Assembly: GCA_020628645.1 (NCBI GenBank)
Contig: JAHDES010000003.1
Span: forward strand, 62,001 to 126,000
Length of the DNA stretch: 64,000 bases
From: Saprospiraceae bacterium
GTDB lineage: Bacteria > Bacteroidota > Bacteroidia > Chitinophagales > Saprospiraceae
Direction of reading: 5' to 3'
In this document: piece after piece, positions 36,179-44,607 of the stretch
Numbering within the stretch: the stretch's first letter is position 1
How the letters are laid out: each line of letters starts with the position of its first letter
Notes under the pieces: generated by a model
Database searches by the model: none
Told to the model about the DNA's origin: nothing
Seen by the model: the letters and a program-made list of their open reading frames with translations, nothing else
Position numbers and translations under genes: made by a program

Positions 36179-37285
36179 ATGCTATACCATTCACGATTAA
36201 TTTATTGTATTTTCTTCTTTGTATTTTCTTTTTCTGTTATGGGACAAGATAAATCTACCTTTTTAATAAAAAAAGCAGATGGTAGTTTAGCCCTCTCTCA
36301 AAAAGGGGCCTCCCATTTTGCTGGTTTAGCCCTTTCTTGTTTACAACAGGAATATCCTAACAAACTTAATCAAGTACTTTCCGATAATCGTCAATTACAA
36401 GAACCACACGTTCTACATCCTGCTTTTTATGGTTGTTTTGATTGGCATTCTTCTGTGCATGGGCATTGGATGCTTATCAAAATACTAAAAGATTTTCCGA
36501 AAATACCTGAGGCGAAAGAAATCCGAAAAAAAATCAATGAAAATTTAAGTCCAGAAAATATTGCTGGAGAAGTCGCTTATTTCAAAAATTGTAGTAAATC
36601 TTGGGAGCGAATGTATGGTTGGTCCTGGCTCATGAAATTAAGTGAAGAACTTTATTTTTGGAAAGATGAACAAGGACAACAATGGTCGAAAAATTTACAA
36701 CCCCTCACGGATGCAATTATTCAACGATACATGCAATTTTTGCCTATACAAAGCTATCCTGTTCGTACGGGTGTTCATCCTAATACTGCCTTTGGGCTTT
36801 CCTTCGCTTGGGACTATGCGCAATTGAGCGGACATTTAGAATTAAAAACCTTGATCGAAGAACGTGCTAAAGATTATTATTGGTCAGATGCAAATTGTCC
36901 TGCTGATTGGGAACCTAGTGGAGAAGATTTTTTATCGGCATGTTTAGAAGAAGCCAATTTAATGCAACGAGTTCTAAAAAAAGATGAATTTGAAGTATGG
37001 TTTAATGAATTTCTACCAGAAGATAAATTAGAAAGTTTACTTGAACCAGCTGATGTTTCTGATCGTTCTGATCCAAAAATTGTCCATTTAGATGGGCTTA
37101 ATTTAAGTCGAGCATGGTGCTTTTATAGAATTGCGAGCCAAATTAAAAATGTTGAAAAAAAAGGAGCACTAATAGAAGCTGCTGCTTTACATTTGGAGGA
37201 AACTGTCCCCAATATTGCAAGTGAACATTATGAAGGTAGTCATTGGTTAGCTTCTTTTGTGGTGTATGCTTTAAGTTCTTATTAG
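36179..37285 (+). CDS. DUF2891 family protein, secreted
   Basis: 368 residues from the ATG at 36179, which gives a signal peptide (MLYHSRLIYCIFFFVFSFSVMGQ); a GTG 21 bases earlier is less likely. The sequence HPAFYGCFDWHSSVHGHWML, WSWLMKLSEELYFW, RTGVHPNTAFGLSFAWDYA and YEGSHWLASFVVYAL are the conserved blocks of DUF2891, an alpha/alpha-barrel-like family with many conserved Trp/His residues. Enzymatic activity has not been assigned; the conserved polar pocket suggests a carbohydrate-active enzyme. Confidence 0.88.
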   Translation: MLYHSRLIYCIFFFVFSFSVMGQDKSTFLIKKADGSLALSQKGASHFAGLALSCLQQEYPNKLNQVLSDNRQLQEPHVLHPAFYGCFDWHSSVHGHWMLIKILKDFPKIPEAKEIRKKINENLSPENIAGEVAYFKNCSKSWERMYGWSWLMKLSEELYFWKDEQGQQWSKNLQPLTDAIIQRYMQFLPIQSYPVRTGVHPNTAFGLSFAWDYAQLSGHLELKTLIEERAKDYYWSDANCPADWEPSGEDFLSACLEEANLMQRVLKKDEFEVWFNEFLPEDKLESLLEPADVSDRSDPKIVHLDGLNLSRAWCFYRIASQIKNVEKKGALIEAAALHLEETVPNIASEHYEGSHWLASFVVYALSSY

Positions 37286-37367
37286 AATTGATCTTAAATT
37301 AAGTCCTTGGTTTATACATATTATTTATATCTTTAATGTAAATATCGTTCTATTAACTTTTACCAAA

Positions 37368-38183
37368 ATGAATAAAAAAATGAGTACAATACTCGGTATT
37401 TTAGGAGGGATTATCGCTTTGGCTATTATCATTTTTAAAGGAATGGATATGTCTAATACTATTCCTGAAGATCGATCTCCTCATATAGAAACAACATCGC
37501 CCTCTTCTGGAAATTCTAATTCTTCTTATGATAATAATTCTACTAATACACCTTCTACAAGTACCACCACTAAAGGTATAGAGGATACTAGTACTTCTAC
37601 TCCTTCTACTACGAATACTTCTGGTACAGTAAATGTGGATCAAAAATGGCTTTGTATTCCTTTTGAACGAGTGGGGCTTATTCAAGCAAAATTTAATGAA
37701 AATGATTTAAAACGTGTTTGTGGTACAGAAAATGTAGTTCGAGAAGAAGTTGGTAGAGAGTGGGGTGAAACCATTCCGGGTACAATTGTATACCCTAATT
37801 CTCCTTATCAAATCACCGTTGAATGGAGAGATGGAAGAGCCTATGAGGTGATTGAAAAAATACGAATAGAAGGCGATAGCGCGCAGTGGCAAACTCAGCA
37901 AGGCATTCATATTGGTAGTACCTTGAATGATTTAGTTGCGATTAATGGCAATTCATTTGAGTTTCATGGTTTTGAATGGGATTATTCGGGCAAAGTTGCT
38001 AGTTGGAATAATGGTACTATTAAAGATGGAATTACTATCTTTTTAGCCCCTGAAAACCCAGCAGCAGTATTTCCTCATTTGTTAGGGGATGATGTATATT
38101 CTACGACTAATCCTAAAGCATTAGAAGCAGAGCTTCGCGTAGGAGCAATGGAAATATTAATGAATAAAGGAGTGGTATTTTAA
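37368..38183 (+). CDS. Membrane-anchored protein of unknown function
   Basis: 271 residues. An N-terminal membrane helix (ILGILGGIIALAIIIFKGM) is followed by a Ser/Thr/Asn-rich linker (about residues 30-85) and a soluble C-terminal domain (about 90-271) with WLCIPFERVGLIQAKFNENDLKR, a glycine-rich IHIGSTLNDLVAINGN hairpin and FHGFEWDYSGKVASW. The linker suggests the domain is held away from the membrane in the periplasm. No family recognised. It is convergent with the HIT gene, with a 4-base overlap of stop ends. Confidence 0.75.
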   Translation: MNKKMSTILGILGGIIALAIIIFKGMDMSNTIPEDRSPHIETTSPSSGNSNSSYDNNSTNTPSTSTTTKGIEDTSTSTPSTTNTSGTVNVDQKWLCIPFERVGLIQAKFNENDLKRVCGTENVVREEVGREWGETIPGTIVYPNSPYQITVEWRDGRAYEVIEKIRIEGDSAQWQTQQGIHIGSTLNDLVAINGNSFEFHGFEWDYSGKVASWNNGTIKDGITIFLAPENPAAVFPHLLGDDVYSTTNPKALEAELRVGAMEILMNKGVVF

Positions 38184-38572
38184 AAATTCGCGCGAATGGC
38201 TGCTGCTATTTCTGCAAAACGTGCGTGATCAGTAGGCAGTTTTGCTTTTGCAAAATTAATATCTCCAATTGAATTAATTGGACTTAGATGAATATGTGCA
38301 TGTGGTACTTCCAATCCAATTACTGCAATGCCAATCCGTTCACATGAAATAGTTTTTTCAATGGCTTGGGCTACTTTCTTGGAAAAAAGCATAAGACCTG
38401 AAAGCGTTTCATCATCCAAATCAAAAATATAATCTATTTCTTTTTTAGGAATTACTAACGTATGCCCTTCTGCAAGTGGATTGATGTCTAAAAAAGCGAG
38501 ATAATTTTCATTTTCTGCCACTTTATGGCAAGGAATTTCTCCAGTTACTATTTTTGAAAAGATAGAAGGCAT
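38180..38572 (-). CDS. HIT family protein
   Basis: 130 residues. VPHAHIHLSPI carries the histidine triad HxHxH that gives the nucleotidyl-histidine intermediate; FLDINPLAEGHTLVIPKKE is the typical first block. The family hydrolyses adenosine phosphoramidates and related nucleotides. It starts 3 bases after greA, so the two form an operon. Confidence 0.95.
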   Translation of the reverse strand: MPSIFSKIVTGEIPCHKVAENENYLAFLDINPLAEGHTLVIPKKEIDYIFDLDDETLSGLMLFSKKVAQAIEKTISCERIGIAVIGLEVPHAHIHLSPINSIGDINFAKAKLPTDHARFAEIAAAIRANF

Positions 38573-38575
38573 GAC

Positions 38576-39049
38576 TTATAGTGTGATATCTAATATTTCA
38601 AATTCAATTACACCTCTAGGAGTATGTACCTCCGCTACATCACCAATTTTTTTACCGATTAATCCTTGACCGACAGGAGAGTTTGAAGCAATTTTTTTAG
38701 CTTTTAAATCAGATTCTGCTTCTGGTACAAGTGTATATTGCAATTCTTTTTTTGTTTTTACATTTTTGATACGTACGGTCGTTAATAAAGAAACCTGCGA
38801 AGTATCAATTTGACTTTCGTCAATAATTCGTGCAGTCGCTAGTTTAGTTTCAATTTGGCTAATTTTTAATTCTAGCATTCCCTGCTCATCTTTAGCTGCT
38901 TTGTATTCTGCATTTTCGGATAAGTCTCCTTTTTCTCTTGCTTCTGCAATGGCTGCTGCAATCTTCTGGCGTTCTGTAGTTTTCAGTTCCTCCAGTTCCT
39001 TCATAATTCTTTCGTAGCCGTCTTTGGTTAAGTAAGTCTGATTTGACAT
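38576..39049 (-). CDS. greA: Transcription elongation factor GreA
   Basis: 157 residues with the two GreA domains: an N-terminal coiled coil (YLTKDGYERIMKELEELKTTERQKIAAAIAEAREKGDLSENAEY) that enters the RNA polymerase secondary channel, and a C-terminal FKBP-like domain (SPVGQGLIGKKIGDVAEVHTPRG). The acidic tip (GDLSENAEY) needed to stimulate cleavage of backtracked RNA is intact. Operon with a HIT-family gene. Confidence 0.97.
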   Translation of the reverse strand: MSNQTYLTKDGYERIMKELEELKTTERQKIAAAIAEAREKGDLSENAEYKAAKDEQGMLELKISQIETKLATARIIDESQIDTSQVSLLTTVRIKNVKTKKELQYTLVPEAESDLKAKKIASNSPVGQGLIGKKIGDVAEVHTPRGVIEFEILDITL

Positions 39050-39274
39050 AATCTAAATTTTCTTATATGCATAAAATAGGCATCTCCTTTGACTATACTA
39101 CTACCTTCTAAGGAGTTCATTACCCTTTGAACTTTTTTATTAAGCCATAAATGTAGTAGAAAAATGATTTATACTATGAGATGCGAAAATGAATTTGAAT
39201 AACGCTAAACCTATTAAATTAGTTGCTAAATCTACTAATTTTTAAACAAATTCTCTACTTTCTCTTTATAAAAT

Positions 39275-39315
39275 AAGAACGCTTCTGATGTAATTATCAG
39301 AAACGTTCTTACCTA
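39275..39315 (-). terminator. Terminator of the TonB receptor/PorV operon
   Basis: A 15-bp stem with one mismatch (39275-39289 with 39296-39310, 6-base loop), preceded on the plus strand by an A/T-rich run that reads as a T-rich tail on the minus strand. It lies just after the stop of the PorV-like gene. The rest of the 39050-39375 gap shows nothing else. Confidence 0.8.
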
Positions 39316-39375
39316 TTTATTTACTAAAGGTATAAAATTAAATTGAATTTATACTGTTTTCAACTCCTTATTCTT

Positions 39376-40419
39376 CTAAAGATTTAGACGAATACCAATA
39401 TTATGTGTACCACTCCAAGGATTAGTAGCTCGATAAGCATAATCAAAGCCAACTTTTGAGTCGCCACCTTTTTTGAAAGGAACTTCAAGGCTTAATCCAG
39501 CACTCAAACCTGTGTATACAGGATCTTCTAAACCTCCATTTTGCCCCTGTCCCATCGTATATTTATAAGCTGCACGAAGCATAAACATTTCATTTAATGC
39601 ATATTCTAAACCAGCTCCCAATTGATCTTGAGAGAATGAATTGGAAGTAAAATTCGCAATGATTGTAACACGATTACTTGGGAACAAAATATCATATGAT
39701 CCTCCAATATTCAACGCTGAAGGAATCTCGAAAGCTGATGTTCTTGTATTCACAGCAGTTTCATAAGGTAAGCCATTAGGGCTTGCTGTTTGGAAGGATA
39801 GACCTTCTCCTCTAAACTGCATTTTTGATCCAATATTTCTTAATGAAATACCAAACTTAAAATTATCCTGTTCACCTGTTACGTATTGTACCCCAGCATC
39901 AATAGCAAATCCAAAAGCACTTAAATTAGCAGTTGTTTCAGATATAGCTCTAAAAAGAACACCTACGCTAATTTTATTTTCAAATGTATGCGCATAACCT
40001 AGTCCCAAGTGGAAAAAACTAGGAGAAAAAGTAGCTCCTGTTCCTTCAGGTTGATCTGTTGTAGTAACATTTATATCTCCAAAATCGACAGCCATTAAAC
40101 TTAAGCCAAAAGCCCCACTTTTTCCGATTTTCTGAGATAACCCAAATGAATTTAGGCGAATATCTGTGCCTTGCAAATAGGTTGTATTTCCTAAAACAAA
40201 TTGCGATTTATTAATACGTCCAATACCTGCAACATTTAATCGCATTGCCTCTACGCCTGTAATATTAGCAGTATTCATGGTATGCAAACCTGCACTTCGT
40301 GCCCAAGGATTCATTAATAATTCATAGGCACCAGCTTCTCCTTGTCGATCAGGATTTCCTGCAAAAAGGAAAGAAACGATAAATAGAGAAGCTATTATAG
40401 TTGATAAAAATTTCTTCAT
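39376..40419 (-). CDS. PorV/PorQ-type outer-membrane beta-barrel protein
   Basis: About 347 residues from the ATG at 40419 (a longer start at 40434 is possible), with signal peptide MKKFLSTIIASLFIVSFLFA. GEAGAYELLMNPWARSAGLHTMNTANITGVEA is the typical PorV-like start, and the C-terminal strands (VGFDYAYRATNPWSGTHNIGIRLNL) end as a FadL-like barrel. PorV takes part in the type IX secretion system, bringing cargo from the translocon to the surface; PorQ is similar. Here it is the last gene of an operon with a TonB-dependent receptor and a giant secreted protein, not beside the core porXYZ genes, so it may be a dedicated cofactor. Confidence 0.82.
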   Translation of the reverse strand: MKKFLSTIIASLFIVSFLFAGNPDRQGEAGAYELLMNPWARSAGLHTMNTANITGVEAMRLNVAGIGRINKSQFVLGNTTYLQGTDIRLNSFGLSQKIGKSGAFGLSLMAVDFGDINVTTTDQPEGTGATFSPSFFHLGLGYAHTFENKISVGVLFRAISETTANLSAFGFAIDAGVQYVTGEQDNFKFGISLRNIGSKMQFRGEGLSFQTASPNGLPYETAVNTRTSAFEIPSALNIGGSYDILFPSNRVTIIANFTSNSFSQDQLGAGLEYALNEMFMLRAAYKYTMGQGQNGGLEDPVYTGLSAGLSLEVPFKKGGDSKVGFDYAYRATNPWSGTHNIGIRLNL

Positions 40420-40446
40420 AATAATCTTAATCATTTAAGTGTTAAG

Positions 40447-40478
40447 AATAGTTGTAGAGCTTAAGCTCTACAACTATT
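40447..40478. promoter_or_regulatory. Perfect 32-nt palindrome between genes of the operon
   Basis: 16+16 bases with no loop, AATAGTTGTAGAGCTT followed by its exact complement, between the giant-protein and PorV-like genes. On the minus strand only a short T-run follows. It could be an RNA hairpin that stabilises or partly terminates the message, or a DNA-binding site. Confidence 0.75.
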
Positions 40479-40487
40479 TCTAATATT

Positions 40488-43400
40488 TTAAAGTCCCGAT
40501 GCGTCAAATTTACGTGCCACTCCAAACCATTTAATCACACGCTCACCAAGTCCATCTGCATTGATATGAATGAGATAAACGCCACTTGATACAGGAATTC
40601 CTTTATTGTTTTTCAAATCCCACTCAATAGCTGGATTAATTTGACTGTTCAATACTCCTGCATTTGTAACTGATTTTTCAATTTCAGTTTCATTTCTATT
40701 ATATTGACGGATAAATTTACCATCTAATGAATAGATGGTCACGACACATTTTGCAGGAAGATTGGTAATTTTTATAACATTAGAGAATTGATCAATTTCA
40801 TAATCTGAAAATCCATAATATGGATTAGGTACAGCATTGATCATATCTAACTGAGAATTCACTTCTTCATCTGTAGAATTTGCAATGGTTGCTTTATTCT
40901 CTAATTTAAATCTATAGGTAGGATACCCATTTGCTTCATCTGTACCCGTTTCTACTTCATATGGATTGTCAACACGTAATTTCATCGTTACTTCGCTAGG
41001 AATTAATCCATCTGCATATGAAAGAAGTGAAGAACCTTCAATACGAATTGGCATAGCAGACCATTTAATTGGACGATAAGCACTTGCACGAATAATAACG
41101 TTAGTCGCACTTAACGAATTCCTAATATCTGCACATTCATCATATTCCTGATCTGTTACATAAATATAATGATGCCCTCCCATAATAAAACTAAAAGGAG
41201 AAAACTGTGCTCCTAATCCTAGGAAAAATTGTGAAGAAGGATTCCACATCATATCTGCTCCAACTGCTGTTAAATCTTCATATAATTCTGTAGCATCATT
41301 ATCTGGGTCGCAGAACAGTGTTGTACCTATATCTGGGTCACAAGCATAAGAAGAAGCTTCCCCAAAGAAAATATTCAATCGTTTGCCACTTTCAACATCT
41401 ACAGCATACCCTGGAAACCAACCCATACCTGTACCATCTCCATCTGGATCAGGTAAACCGTCGCCATTAGCATCACCTCTACCTACTGAAGGAGCTTCAC
41501 GAAGTTCTAAAGAATTAGCATCACCCTCTGTTGGAATTGGATTAGGCGAAAGATTAGCATCATATACCCAAGGAGATGTTGTTTCTACTACTACACATCG
41601 ACTCCATTTACTCGTATCACTTGTTAATACAATATCAACATTGTTTAAAGAGGATAATGGATTACTTTCATGTACAAAACTTCCAAAGTTACTGTTCATC
41701 CAAGCTGGGGAATAGGTAATACTGGTTGGACTTATCCGATATTCTGAGAGCGTAAATGGACTAAACATCCCCGTACCAAATTGAGAAGAAAATGCCTGAG
41801 AAGGATCTTCATCATTATGCAGTTCTCCAGGTGAAGTTGGTAAATAATTCAACTGTGGTGAAGTATCGTCTGGCAACCAGCCTAACCAAGGTGTTGCTGC
41901 TGGATCAGTGTACTCAAGAGCTTGTCCTATCGCACCATTTTCATTGGTTGTTTTTGCTCCAGCATCATCGGTTTGTGCAATAGAAATAGAGAACCCTGCT
42001 TCGGCAATTAGTTGTTCATTTAAGCGATCTATAGTTCGTTCTGAAGCTATTAAGAAGTCACTATCATCCGCTTTACGTAATTCCCAACGCACTTTATCAT
42101 CTAAGCGATCATTTGACATATCTTCATCAACCATCGATAAAATATATTCTCCATCTTGTACACGTAGAGGGTCGTATACTTTCACCTCAATAGGGGCTTG
42201 ACCTGGCTCATAAGTAATTTCACCATCGAAAGAGCCATCCACCATTGACTCTCGTTCTTCTGTACTAATATCTAAAAAGTTTCCTCCTGCTCCTACACCA
42301 TCTAATCGTGTCACTATAGCACCATCACCATAATAAGAAAGTAAAGATTGATCCGTAATTGGTCGAGGAATAGCTGTTATGACTTGAATATTTCGACGAC
42401 CTGCTAGGTATGGACGTTGTTGTCCTACCTCTGTATTTGCATTAAATTGTGAATAATTATTATAAGCATAGGCGATAGCTAAGAAATAGTATTTTCGATG
42501 ATTAACTAATTTAGGATCACTTGTAGCGAATAAATCTTCTGTAATACGGAAAGTTTTTCGCACTCCTTCATTCTCTCCTTCTACTTGTAATTCTGGTATC
42601 CATACATTAGTTGGACTATCCCCAATTCCTGCGTCAGGATCAGGGTTACCAAAAGGAGACCAGTTATACAATGTACTAGCATCATTTCTTATATCACATT
42701 GAAAAACTTCTTTTGCTTTTTCTGGATCATCCAAATCAGATACACTTACTCCTGGATCTATTACTTGGAATACACGATAACCTTCAAAAACATATTTATT
42801 GTCTTCAATTGTACCCGGTGCACGAAGATCAAGTTCTTGATATTCTTCATTTCCATTATTAGAAACAGGCATTGGTCGATTTGACAAGGTAAAGATAATT
42901 TCTTTATCTAGTTCTACAATACACATATCTGGAGCATCAGGTCCATCTGTAATATCAAAACAGTTGTCAAACAAGGCTTGAGAAATATCATCCGCAAATT
43001 GTAAATCTGCAATATCTGGTCCTGGATAATTTTGATCTGCAACCCAAGGCACTCCAACAATCAACTCATTTACTGCACCTGGGTCGAGACGGAATGGTCC
43101 AGAAGCTTGTAGTGTACGACGGTCTCCGTTTTGAAGGCTTTCAGAATACATTGACCATCCATTTGGATCACTTGGTGAATCTGGAAATACAAATTTTGTA
43201 GGAATTAATCCTCCAAAACCATTTCCACCTTCTGTAATAGGTGAGCCATTTCTCCAAGAACCCGTTAAATATCTATAATATTCTACAGCACCATTAGGAT
43301 CTGTTGTTGCGGGATCTGGATTACCAATTGCACCATTATTATAATAGACAAAAGAAGACATACCCAACTCTATCAAGGTATCAGGAAATTCTCCTACTGC

Positions 43401-44558
43401 CGGTGCTACTAATGTCGTATCTTCTCCATTTATTCTAAATACTCTAGGGCCTAATGGTCCTCTAAAGTAATCTACTCCTAAAATTGGAATATTAGTACAG
43501 TAAGTATTTACCCCACCTTGACAGGTACAACCTGGATCGCCATCTGCTGCGTCTTCATTGTATACATACATCAAACTACGTACGGTATCACAACCTACAT
43601 AGTCATCTACAAAACACCCTAAATCTGGATCAGTCCACATGGCAAAGAATGTACTATCAATACTTTCCACAGCTCGATTAATTAGCTTATATCGTTGGAA
43701 GGTCATATCATTTAGTTGATCATTCGTAGCATAAGCAAAGGCTTGTACTTGTATTTCCATTTGGATAGCATCAGCATTTGTTTCTGTATGAACACCTCCT
43801 GCATCATTATAAATCCAGAAAAACATTTCATCTGGATACTGAGGTTCTGAACAACCACGAATTTCAATAATTGGATAATCCCCAAATTCAGGATCATATA
43901 AACCATTTCCATTTTCATCCCAGAAAGGAGCAAGTCCTTGTACTGTATTAGGTAATTCAAAATCATGGATAGCAAAGAAGTGTTGATTTCCTCTTGCTGG
44001 CCATCCTAGTATATTTTCAGCAATAGATTCCAATTCTACTTCAGGGGCAGGATTTGTAGTGTCTGCTGCTACTGCTGCAAAATTGGCAATATGCAGATCA
44101 ATTTCTGAGCCTAGTACTTTGAATTGCTGATCCCAGTTTTCACAAGTTTCTGCATCAACTGTACCCGTGTTTGGGTCTAGTGGGCCAGGCCAAAAATCTG
44201 TATTACCTGAAGCTGTTCCATAAGTTTGTGCTGCTACTTTTAAGTTTCCTGCTGGATCCACTCCACCAAGCCATACTGCTCCAGCAAAAAGAGAAGAGAC
44301 AGGTGCGACACCAGCTCCAACATTTGGTACAATATAAAGTCCATCATCTCCATCCCACCAAACATCTCCTCCAGCTAGTAAACGAGCCCTAACATTATTA
44401 ATATTTTGGTCTACTTCTGAATCAGCAGGTGCACAATCCATACGATAATTGGCTGTAGCACGTTCACGCTCATGTAAATCGGGATTGATATGCCCCCATG
44501 TTGGAGCTATCACCCAAGCGATGAGCATAAGTAATAAATAATATTTTATCGTTCGCAT
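40488..44558 (-). CDS. Giant secreted protein (1356 residues) with T9SS-like C-terminal region
   Basis: 1356 residues with a signal peptide (MRTIKYYLLLMLIAWVIAPTWGH). No enzyme domain recognised. Acidic Asp/Asn/Gly segments reminiscent of calcium sites recur: DENGNGLYDPEFGDYP (near 220), DANGDGLPDPDGDGTG (near 1040) and CDPDNDATE. The final 100 residues (NAVPNPYYGFSD, IYSLDGKFIRQYNRNE, VSSGVYLIHINADG) resemble the FlgD/T9SS C-terminal fold, but the last residues (KWFGVARKFDASGL) are not a standard sorting motif. It lies between a TonB-dependent receptor and a PorV-like protein with spacings of about 50 bases. This family is often seen with these neighbours in Bacteroidota; its role is undescribed, probably a surface-exposed subunit. 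Confidence 0.8.
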   Translation of the reverse strand: MRTIKYYLLLMLIAWVIAPTWGHINPDLHERERATANYRMDCAPADSEVDQNINNVRARLLAGGDVWWDGDDGLYIVPNVGAGVAPVSSLFAGAVWLGGVDPAGNLKVAAQTYGTASGNTDFWPGPLDPNTGTVDAETCENWDQQFKVLGSEIDLHIANFAAVAADTTNPAPEVELESIAENILGWPARGNQHFFAIHDFELPNTVQGLAPFWDENGNGLYDPEFGDYPIIEIRGCSEPQYPDEMFFWIYNDAGGVHTETNADAIQMEIQVQAFAYATNDQLNDMTFQRYKLINRAVESIDSTFFAMWTDPDLGCFVDDYVGCDTVRSLMYVYNEDAADGDPGCTCQGGVNTYCTNIPILGVDYFRGPLGPRVFRINGEDTTLVAPAVGEFPDTLIELGMSSFVYYNNGAIGNPDPATTDPNGAVEYYRYLTGSWRNGSPITEGGNGFGGLIPTKFVFPDSPSDPNGWSMYSESLQNGDRRTLQASGPFRLDPGAVNELIVGVPWVADQNYPGPDIADLQFADDISQALFDNCFDITDGPDAPDMCIVELDKEIIFTLSNRPMPVSNNGNEEYQELDLRAPGTIEDNKYVFEGYRVFQVIDPGVSVSDLDDPEKAKEVFQCDIRNDASTLYNWSPFGNPDPDAGIGDSPTNVWIPELQVEGENEGVRKTFRITEDLFATSDPKLVNHRKYYFLAIAYAYNNYSQFNANTEVGQQRPYLAGRRNIQVITAIPRPITDQSLLSYYGDGAIVTRLDGVGAGGNFLDISTEERESMVDGSFDGEITYEPGQAPIEVKVYDPLRVQDGEYILSMVDEDMSNDRLDDKVRWELRKADDSDFLIASERTIDRLNEQLIAEAGFSISIAQTDDAGAKTTNENGAIGQALEYTDPAATPWLGWLPDDTSPQLNYLPTSPGELHNDEDPSQAFSSQFGTGMFSPFTLSEYRISPTSITYSPAWMNSNFGSFVHESNPLSSLNNVDIVLTSDTSKWSRCVVVETTSPWVYDANLSPNPIPTEGDANSLELREAPSVGRGDANGDGLPDPDGDGTGMGWFPGYAVDVESGKRLNIFFGEASSYACDPDIGTTLFCDPDNDATELYEDLTAVGADMMWNPSSQFFLGLGAQFSPFSFIMGGHHYIYVTDQEYDECADIRNSLSATNVIIRASAYRPIKWSAMPIRIEGSSLLSYADGLIPSEVTMKLRVDNPYEVETGTDEANGYPTYRFKLENKATIANSTDEEVNSQLDMINAVPNPYYGFSDYEIDQFSNVIKITNLPAKCVVTIYSLDGKFIRQYNRNETEIEKSVTNAGVLNSQINPAIEWDLKNNKGIPVSSGVYLIHINADGLGERVIKWFGVARKFDASGL

Positions 44559-44607
44559 GATTATTTTAAATTTTCAGATTAATCGTATAATTAATTTCAA
44601 AGCATTA

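Noticed and set aside
37401-37685. Arginine-rich 94-codon minus-strand frame
   Set aside because: Complement of the Ser/Thr-rich linker of the gene at 37368-38183; composition is a reading-frame artefact.
43712-43975. Minus-strand 87-codon frame inside the giant protein gene
   Set aside because: It lies in a different frame of the same strand with no recognisable features; the main frame is continuous and has a signal peptide.
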